DNA from: Halorussus caseinilyticus
Lineage (GTDB): Archaea; Halobacteriota; Halobacteria; Halobacteriales; Haladaptataceae
Assembly (NCBI RefSeq): GCF_029338395.1
Contig: NZ_CP119809.1
Location: forward strand, 1,240,001-1,304,000
Direction of reading: 5' to 3'
DNA length: 64,000 nt
Numbering within the stretch: position 1 is the first letter of the stretch; the number at the start of each line of letters is the position of its first letter. The notes beneath the pieces were generated by a model, which saw nothing but the letters and a program-made list of their open reading frames with translations, was not told the DNA's origin and did not search any database. Both the position numbers and the translations under genes were made by a program. Shown piece after piece: positions 59,052 to 64,000 of the stretch.

Positions 59052-59762
59052 TTAAAACTGACCGTCCTCGTCGGGCGCGGCGACGACCTCGTAGTCGGTC
59101 TCGCAGGGCGTGCCGTCGGCGAACCAGTAACGGCCGTCGCCCGACTCCTCGACGGCGACCAGCGATGACGACCGGGTGCCGTACCCCTCGCCGTGGACGC
59201 AGGTCTCCAAGTCGTGGTCGCGGAGGACGCCGGTCACGCCGTCGAACCACGTCTCGACTGTCATCTCGCCGTCGGGTCGGGCCGCCTCGCGAACGCGGGC
59301 GGACTTGGCGGCCTCGCCGTTGTAGCCCTCGTTGACCACGACGTGGACGCCGGGGTCGAAGTGGGTCGAGCGAAGCACGCCGTCCCACTCCAGCAGTTCG
59401 GCTTCCTCGGCGTCGGCGACGACGAGGTTGAACCCGGCGTACTCGCGGTCGGCGAGTTCGTTCCGGACGAACGAAATCGCGTCGTTCGCCGACTCCCGCG
59501 CCAGCGCGTCGCGCACCAGCAGGCCGCGCGAACGCTCGCCCGCGAGGTCCGACCGCCGATTCGTCACGCCGACGAACAGGCCCGCGTCGTTGTAGCCTAT
59601 CCACGTTCCTCCGGCCTCTTCGTCCTGCGGCGCGACGACGGTCGGGTCCCGGTCGAGGACTCTCGGCGGCCGCGAGGGTCGGCCGAGCGCTTCGTCGCGG
59701 TTAGCGGCGGCGGCTATCGGCGTCCCGTCGAACACCTGCCACGCGAGGATGAGGGTACACAC
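59052..59762 (-). CDS. NRDE-family (TANGO2-like) protein
   Basis: 236 residues from the ATG at 59762. The defining NRDE tetrapeptide lies at residues about 21-24 (AAANRDEALGRPS), after MCTLILAWQVF; Cys2 is in the Ntn-hydrolase-like position. GGTWIGYNDAGLFVGVTNRR and AGFNLVVADAEEAELLEW are also conserved. The eukaryotic homologue TANGO2 is implicated in haem or lipid metabolism; the archaeal role is unknown. No signal peptide. Confidence 0.88.
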   Translation of the reverse strand: MCTLILAWQVFDGTPIAAAANRDEALGRPSRPPRVLDRDPTVVAPQDEEAGGTWIGYNDAGLFVGVTNRRSDLAGERSRGLLVRDALARESANDAISFVRNELADREYAGFNLVVADAEEAELLEWDGVLRSTHFDPGVHVVVNEGYNGEAAKSARVREAARPDGEMTVETWFDGVTGVLRDHDLETCVHGEGYGTRSSSLVAVEESGDGRYWFADGTPCETDYEVVAAPDEDGQF

Positions 59763-60242
59763 GTCCGAGATTACGCGCTTGTCGGGCTAAAATGTCGCGG
59801 GCGCGGTCGATTCTGTCGGTGGTCGTGAGTGGGTCGTGTGAGGTGTTCGTCTGGGTTTCGAACGGAGAAATAAAATCATTTTCTTAGGAAATGTATTTAT
59901 TTTTCTAACATTCAGATGTGTTTGCCTCTCGACCGGCGCGCGCCGGCGCGACCGCGAAGCGTGTCGCGCCGACCGCGCGAGGGACGACTGAACGACCGAA
60001 GGGAGTGAAGGAGTCGGTTGGGGAGGACGTGGCCCGCGGTTGCGGTGCGGGTGCGGTTTGATAGGAGTCGGCAGTAGCTAGCTTCTCCGAACTGGAGTCG
60101 TCACGACGGCACACGGAAACAGCATCACGACGGCAGAAAGCTAGCTTCAGGCTCGAACCGATGAGGACCGCATCGCACGACACCGCAACCCAACTGACAC
60201 CCTTGCGTCACCAGAACACGAAAAACACCTACTTCAGCTCGT
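59763..60242. other. Gene-free spacer with A/T island, palindromes and a repeat family
   Basis: No gene is supported in 480 bases. Features: an A/T-rich stretch with TTTTCTTAGGAAATG (59879-59893); a 14-base perfect palindrome CCGGCGCGCGCCGG (59933-59946); GCGGTTGCGGTGCGGGTGCGG (60037-60057, split) that resembles the reverse of the ACCGCA repeats at 12.9-13.0 kb; GTCGGCAGTAGCTAG (60067-60081); and the direct repeat TCACGACGGCA at 60100 and 60125 with GCTAGCTT on either side. Confidence 0.6.
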
Positions 60243-61820
60243 CTACCTTCCGTTTCCGCAATCCACGCCCCGAAGCCGTTCCCGAACTGCCTCGCGCTCT
60301 ACCGTCCCCGAGGCAGTCCGCGGGAGTGCGTCGGCGAACCCGACCGTCCGGGGTCGCTTGTACCCCGCGAGTCGGTCCCGGCAGTGGGCCGTCACGTCGT
60401 CCGCGGAGAGGTCCGCACCGCCCGCCGGAACCACCAGCGCCGCGACTCGCTCGCCCCACTCGTCGTCGTCCAGTCCCACGACGGCGGCGTCGCGAACGTC
60501 GGGATGGTCCCGAAGCACCTCGACCACCTCGCCGGGGTGGACGTTCTCGCCGCCGGTGACGATGCGGTCCTCGCGGCGGTTCAGCACCCACACCCGACCC
60601 GCCTCGTCGCGGTAGCCCACGTCGCCGGTGTGGAAGCCGTACTCGCCGAAAGCGTCGGACGTGGCCGCCGAATCTCCGTAGTAACCCCGCGTGACCGTCG
60701 GCCCGGAGACGACGAGTTCGCCCGCCTCGCCCGCCGGAAGCGGGTCGCCGCCGTCGCCGACCACGGTCAGGTCGGTCCAGAGCAGTGGCCGCCCGACGGT
60801 CCCGCGGTGGGCGAACGCCTCGCGGGACCGGGCCGTGGCGATTTGGGAGGCGGTTTCGGTCATGCCGTAGGTCGGGTGGACCGGCACGCCGCGGTCCTCG
60901 CACCGCGCGAGCAGTTCCTCCGAGGCGGGCGCGCCGCCCAACAGGACGAACCGGAGCGAGTCGGCCAGCGAACCTCGGGCGTCCAGCATCCGGCGGAGCA
61001 TCGTCGGCACCAGCGAGACGCCCGTCGCCTCGTACTCGGCGATGGCGTCCGCCGCGTCCGCGGCGTCGAAGCCCTCTCGGAGGACCACCGTGGACCCGTA
61101 GAGCGCCGACCGGAGGACCACGGACAACCCGCCCATGTGGTACATCGACAGGCAGAGCAACCACCTGTCGTCGGGCGTCACGCCGAGTCGGAACGCAGAC
61201 GCCACGGCGCTCGACAGGAAGTTGCCCGTCGCCAACTCGACGGCCTTCGGGTCGCCCGTGGTCCCGGAGGTGAACAGCATCGCTTGGGCGTCCGCCCACG
61301 ACCACGACGCCGGGTCGAAGTCGGCGGGAGTTCGCTCCGCGAGCGCGGCGACCCCCTCGGTCTCCGGCGAATCGACCGACGCGACGGGGACCGCGGTCCC
61401 CGTCGCGGACGCGGTGGCGTCCGCAGTCGCCACCGCGTCCGCCTCGGTCGCTCGCTCGCAGACGACCAGATGCAGGTCCGCGACTTCTGCCTGCCGCGCC
61501 AACTCCGGCCGGGCGAGTCTGGCGTTCAGCGGGACCAGAACCGCGCCGAGGCGCATCGCGGCGTGGACCAGTCGGACGAACGCGACCCGCGTCTCCATCA
61601 GCACGCCGAGGTGGTCGCCCGCCCCGACGCCGAGGGCGGCGAGTCGGCCCGCGGTCCCCTCGACCGCCGCGTCCAACTCGGCGTAGGTCCACCGTCGTCC
61701 GTCGGTCTGCTCACCGTCGTCCGCCTCGACGAGCGCCGTCGCCTCTGGAGAGACCCGAGCGCGGTGGGCCAACCAGTCGCGGGTCGGCGCGGCAGTTCCC
61801 GCGCCGCTCCCGTCAGTCAT
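60243..61820 (-). CDS. menE: o-Succinylbenzoate-CoA ligase (MenE)
   Basis: ATP-dependent activation of o-succinylbenzoate for menaquinone synthesis. 525 residues. The P-loop LFTSGTTGDPK, the adenine site YGMTETASQ and the A8 motif HTGDVGYRDEAGRVWVLNRRED are intact, as is the C-terminal LPRTASGTVERE (Lys replaced by Thr/Glu context, see family variants). Residues about 128-160 are an Ala/Thr-rich loop whose DNA holds a 26-base palindrome (61381-61406) and a 15-base-arm hairpin (61405-61442). It overlaps menC by eight bases, so menA-menC-menE form an operon. Confidence 0.88.
   Translation of the reverse strand: MTDGSGAGTAAPTRDWLAHRARVSPEATALVEADDGEQTDGRRWTYAELDAAVEGTAGRLAALGVGAGDHLGVLMETRVAFVRLVHAAMRLGAVLVPLNARLARPELARQAEVADLHLVVCERATEADAVATADATASATGTAVPVASVDSPETEGVAALAERTPADFDPASWSWADAQAMLFTSGTTGDPKAVELATGNFLSSAVASAFRLGVTPDDRWLLCLSMYHMGGLSVVLRSALYGSTVVLREGFDAADAADAIAEYEATGVSLVPTMLRRMLDARGSLADSLRFVLLGGAPASEELLARCEDRGVPVHPTYGMTETASQIATARSREAFAHRGTVGRPLLWTDLTVVGDGGDPLPAGEAGELVVSGPTVTRGYYGDSAATSDAFGEYGFHTGDVGYRDEAGRVWVLNRREDRIVTGGENVHPGEVVEVLRDHPDVRDAAVVGLDDDEWGERVAALVVPAGGADLSADDVTAHCRDRLAGYKRPRTVGFADALPRTASGTVEREAVRERLRGVDCGNGR
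61381..61442. repeat. Palindrome and hairpin inside menE
   Basis: Bases 61381-61393 and 61394-61406 form a 26-base perfect palindrome. Immediately after, arms 61405-61419 and 61428-61442 form a perfect 15-base stem with an 8-base loop. Both encode an Ala/Thr/Ser-rich loop of MenE around residues 126-147, between conserved parts of the adenylating domain. Confidence 0.88.
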
Positions 61821-62856
61821 CGTACCTCCACGTGTCCGCGGTGCCGTTGCCCTCGCCCTGCGGGACGATTGCCCGGCCGTCGGCGACCGGCGCGATGTCC
61901 GGACCGAGGTCCGTCGCCAGTAACTTGGCCGTCGCCAGTCCGCACGCCGGAACCTCCGGAATCGCCGCCGCGACGTGGACCGCGGCGGTCCGGGCCACCG
62001 CGCCGTCGATGGTGGTCGTCACGACCGGCGCAATCCCCTCCACGAGGGCGCGCTCGGCGATTTCGACCGCCCGCCGGGGACCGCCAAGCGCCATCGGCTT
62101 CAGGACGACCGCCTCGGGATTCGCGTCGAGGGCGTCCGCGAATCCGACCTCGGCGAGCGTCTCGTCCAGCGCGACCGGCCCGGAGAGCGCCGCCAACCCC
62201 GCGATGTCGGTCGCTGGCAGTGGTTGCTCGACGTAGGCGAGTCGGTCGCCCGCGGCGTCGAAAAACTGCTGGGCCTGCTGGCGGGTCCACGCGGCGTTGG
62301 CGTCGGCCCGGAGTTCGACTTCGGGGAGCGCCTCGCTCACGGCCTCGACTCGCTCGATGTCGGCCGACAGCGGACGCGCGCCGACCTTCAGCTTCAGGCA
62401 CTCGAATCCGGCGTCGGCCGCGCACTCGGCCTCGGCGACCGTCTCGTCCGCTGGCGCGTCACCCACCGTCGCGTTGACCGGCACGCTCTCGACGCGCGTC
62501 TCCGAACCGAGAAATCGGTAGAGCGGGACGCCCTCGCGCGAGGCGCGCAGGTCCGCGAGCGCGAGGTCGAGCGCGTGGCGCGCGGCCGGGGTCGAATCGA
62601 GGTCGGCCAGCAGGTCGGCGACGACGGACTGGGGGTCGTCGGCCCGCTCGATTGCCGTGGTCGCGTCGGCGAGGACCGACTCGCACTCGTCGTAGTGTTC
62701 GGTCCACCCCGGAAGCGGCGCGGCCTCGCCGACGCCGACCGCGCCCTCCTCGGTCTCCAGTCTGACCAGCACGCCGTCGCGGCGCTCGATGGTCCCTCGC
62801 GCCGTGTCGAGGGGGTCGGCAAGCGGGAGCGAGAAGGGGCGGAGTTCGGCGTGCAT
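61813..62856 (-). CDS. menC: o-Succinylbenzoate synthase (MenC)
   Basis: Enolase-superfamily dehydratase of menaquinone biosynthesis. 347 residues. The acid/base lysines Lys155 and Lys157 are in CLKLKVG, with metal ligands Asp185 (RADANAAW), Glu209 (YVEQPLP) and Asp230 (VALDET), and the opposite base Lys252 (VVLKPM). The N-terminal capping domain begins MHAELRPFSLPLADPL. The start overlaps nothing; menA ends only two bases upstream, and menE overlaps its end. N-succinylamino-acid racemase is an alternative, but the men context decides it. Confidence 0.92.
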   Translation of the reverse strand: MHAELRPFSLPLADPLDTARGTIERRDGVLVRLETEEGAVGVGEAAPLPGWTEHYDECESVLADATTAIERADDPQSVVADLLADLDSTPAARHALDLALADLRASREGVPLYRFLGSETRVESVPVNATVGDAPADETVAEAECAADAGFECLKLKVGARPLSADIERVEAVSEALPEVELRADANAAWTRQQAQQFFDAAGDRLAYVEQPLPATDIAGLAALSGPVALDETLAEVGFADALDANPEAVVLKPMALGGPRRAVEIAERALVEGIAPVVTTTIDGAVARTAAVHVAAAIPEVPACGLATAKLLATDLGPDIAPVADGRAIVPQGEGNGTADTWRYDD

Positions 62857-62858
62857 GA

Positions 62859-63800
62859 TTAGGCGAGCAACCCGAGGGCGAACAGCACCGAGTGGCCCGC
62901 GAGCAGTTTTCCGGTTCGCTCCAGCGCGGGGTTCAGCGCCTCGCCGGAGGTGTCGGTCAGCATCGTCCGCCCGATGGAGGCGGCGTAGGGAAGCGTGAGC
63001 AGGGGCAAGAGGACCGCCGGGGAGAACCCTCGCGCGAGCCAGAACCAGACCGGCACGGCGTACGAGAGCGCCAGCAGGCCGACGAACTCGGCGCGACTGG
63101 CCGTGTACCCGACGAGGACCGCGAGGGTCTTCTTGCCCGCCTCGCGGTCAGTTTCGAGGTCCCGGACGTTGTTGACGACGAGGATGTCCGTGGAGATGGC
63201 CGCGACCGGAAGACTGGCGACGAACGCCGCGAACGTCACCGTCCCCTCGGGAATCCCCGTCGGGAAGGCCCCGGACAACACGCTGGCCGCCTGCACGTAG
63301 AAGGTGCCCGTGACCGCGACGACGCCGAAGAAGACGAAGACGAACAGGTCGCCGAGTCCGTGCGACCCGAGGGGGTAGGGACCCCCGGCGTAGGCGATGC
63401 CCGAGACGACGCTGGCGAGTCCGATGACGAGGATTGGCAGGCCACCGACCCAGACCAGATAGACCCCGACCAGTATCGCCAGCGCGAAGGTGGCGTACAT
63501 CGCGCGCTTGACCTCGTTCGGCGGGATGAGACCCGACTGGGTGACGCGGGTGAACCCCTCGCGCTCGTCGGTGTCGACGCCCTTCACGGCGTCGTAGTAG
63601 TCGTTGGCGAAGTTGGTGCCGATTTGGATGAGGGCCGCGCCGAGGAAGGCCGCCAGCGCCGGGAGCGGCGCGAACAGACCCTCGTGAACGGCGAGACCGA
63701 CCCCGACGACGACCGGCGCGGCGGCCGCCGGGAGCGTGTGGGGCCGGGCGGCCATCAGCCACGCCTCGCGTCGTGAGTGTTCGGTAGCCATGTCGCTCAT
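62859..63800 (-). CDS. menA: 1,4-dihydroxy-2-naphthoate polyprenyltransferase (MenA)
   Basis: Attaches a polyprenyl chain to dihydroxynaphthoate, giving demethylmenaquinone. 313 residues from the ATG at 63800 (an upstream frame extension lacks coding character). UbiA-type, about eight membrane helices. The first Asp-rich motif is in IQIGTNFANDYYDAVKGVD (about 59-77), and the second in VVNNVRDLETDREAGKKTLAV. First gene of the menA-menC-menE operon. Confidence 0.93.
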   Translation of the reverse strand: MSDMATEHSRREAWLMAARPHTLPAAAAPVVVGVGLAVHEGLFAPLPALAAFLGAALIQIGTNFANDYYDAVKGVDTDEREGFTRVTQSGLIPPNEVKRAMYATFALAILVGVYLVWVGGLPILVIGLASVVSGIAYAGGPYPLGSHGLGDLFVFVFFGVVAVTGTFYVQAASVLSGAFPTGIPEGTVTFAAFVASLPVAAISTDILVVNNVRDLETDREAGKKTLAVLVGYTASRAEFVGLLALSYAVPVWFWLARGFSPAVLLPLLTLPYAASIGRTMLTDTSGEALNPALERTGKLLAGHSVLFALGLLA

Positions 63801-63949
63801 TAGTGGACGGTTACGACGAGCGAACAATAGCACCTACGGTTTTCGACGGGCCGGAGGCTGGCGGATAGAAACTCCCCGGAGAACCGCACCTCGCTCGTAT
63901 CTACTCCTTGTCGCGGGAATCACTTAAAGCCGGAGCGCGTCCGGGCGCG

Positions 63950-64000
63950 TCAGTCGTCGCCCGACGCCCGGAACTCGCGGGCCGCCTCGCGCAACTTCTC
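63950..64000 (-). CDS. C-terminal 16 residues of an unidentified gene entering from the right
   Basis: The minus strand is open from base 64000 to a TGA at 63952-63950, coding EKLREAAREFRASGDD, a charged helix. The stop is about 150 bases upstream of menA, so it could belong to another men gene or an unrelated one. Too short to identify. Confidence 0.55.
   Translation of the reverse strand, partial: EKLREAAREFRASGDD

Noticed and set aside
59905-60183. Minus-strand frame of 92 codons in the 60-kb spacer
   Set aside because: Covers palindromes and repeats, unusual composition, and no start signal or homology.
1-64000. tRNA, rRNA, CRISPR array, transposase, integrase or phage genes
   Set aside because: Looked for T-arm-like GTTCRA signals, spaced repeats and transposase motifs in the spacers; nothing convincing was found by eye, so none is reported.

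Overview
This is chromosomal DNA of a halophilic archaeon (class Halobacteria). The evidence is high G+C, strongly acidic proteins rich in Asp/Glu codons, Tat-type (RR) signal peptides with lipoboxes, leaderless genes about 27-34 bases downstream of TATA-like boxes, an archaeal TFB, archaeal-type MetK, a SAMP-like ubiquitin-fold protein, archaetidylserine decarboxylase and a menaquinone pathway. The genus cannot be fixed from the window; no rRNA, tRNA, CRISPR array, transposase or phage gene was seen. About 72 coding loci are supported, four of them partial or broken beyond the window edges or by frameshifts.

Layout. 0-6 kb: acyl-CoA dehydrogenase (partial), a broken small membrane gene, a shortened GrpB-family gene, squalene synthase, 3-hydroxyacyl-CoA dehydrogenase, and an overlapping pair of an isochorismatase-like hydrolase and a YqcI/YcgG protein. 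6-9 kb: HhH protein and an overlapping class I aldolase/fructose-bisphosphatase operon behind a perfect dyad. 9-15 kb: an orphan tungstate/molybdate-type binding protein, two DUF4397 paralogues, a thioesterase, and two adjacent frameshifted cell-surface genes (GT2 glycosyltransferase, beta-helix lipoprotein). 15-18 kb: TraB-like and M50 membrane proteins, PRC barrel, PAC2. 18-28 kb: a sugar region with a TrmB-type regulator, aldo/keto reductase, a complete ABC sugar importer with an extra 67-residue membrane protein, and a Gfo/Idh/MocA dehydrogenase. 28-36 kb: CYTH protein, MetK, SBP56 with an overlapping [2Fe-2S] ferredoxin, and a penicillin-acylase-family enzyme. 36-43 kb: an SSS symporter with a small accessory peptide and a third overlapping gene, GDPD, metallo-hydrolase, flippase-like protein, OsmC, and archaetidylserine decarboxylase. 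43-52 kb: a two-subunit GMC dehydrogenase, two small paralogous membrane proteins, acyl-CoA synthetase, histidine kinase, asparaginase, SUI1-like factor, tungsten AOR and a SAMP/MoaD protein. 53-64 kb: TFB, GatC-GatA, an APC transporter fused by overlap to a UspA-like gene, a small wHTH regulator, NRDE protein, and menA-menC-menE.

How the genes may work together. TrmB, the fba-fbp operon and the sugar ABC transporter look like parts of one carbohydrate-control circuit. Squalene synthase and the men genes supply isoprenoid lipids and quinone. AOR plus a MoaD/SAMP-like protein, and perhaps the WtpA-like protein, belong to tungsten/molybdenum metabolism.

The most unusual signal is structural. 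Long perfect hairpins or palindromes (10- to 27-base arms) lie in frame inside variable linkers of at least six unrelated proteins, and others sit at gene ends. A separate element with a conserved stem and conserved flanks occurs at about 0.8 kb and 52.8 kb. Both deserve comparison with orthologous loci.
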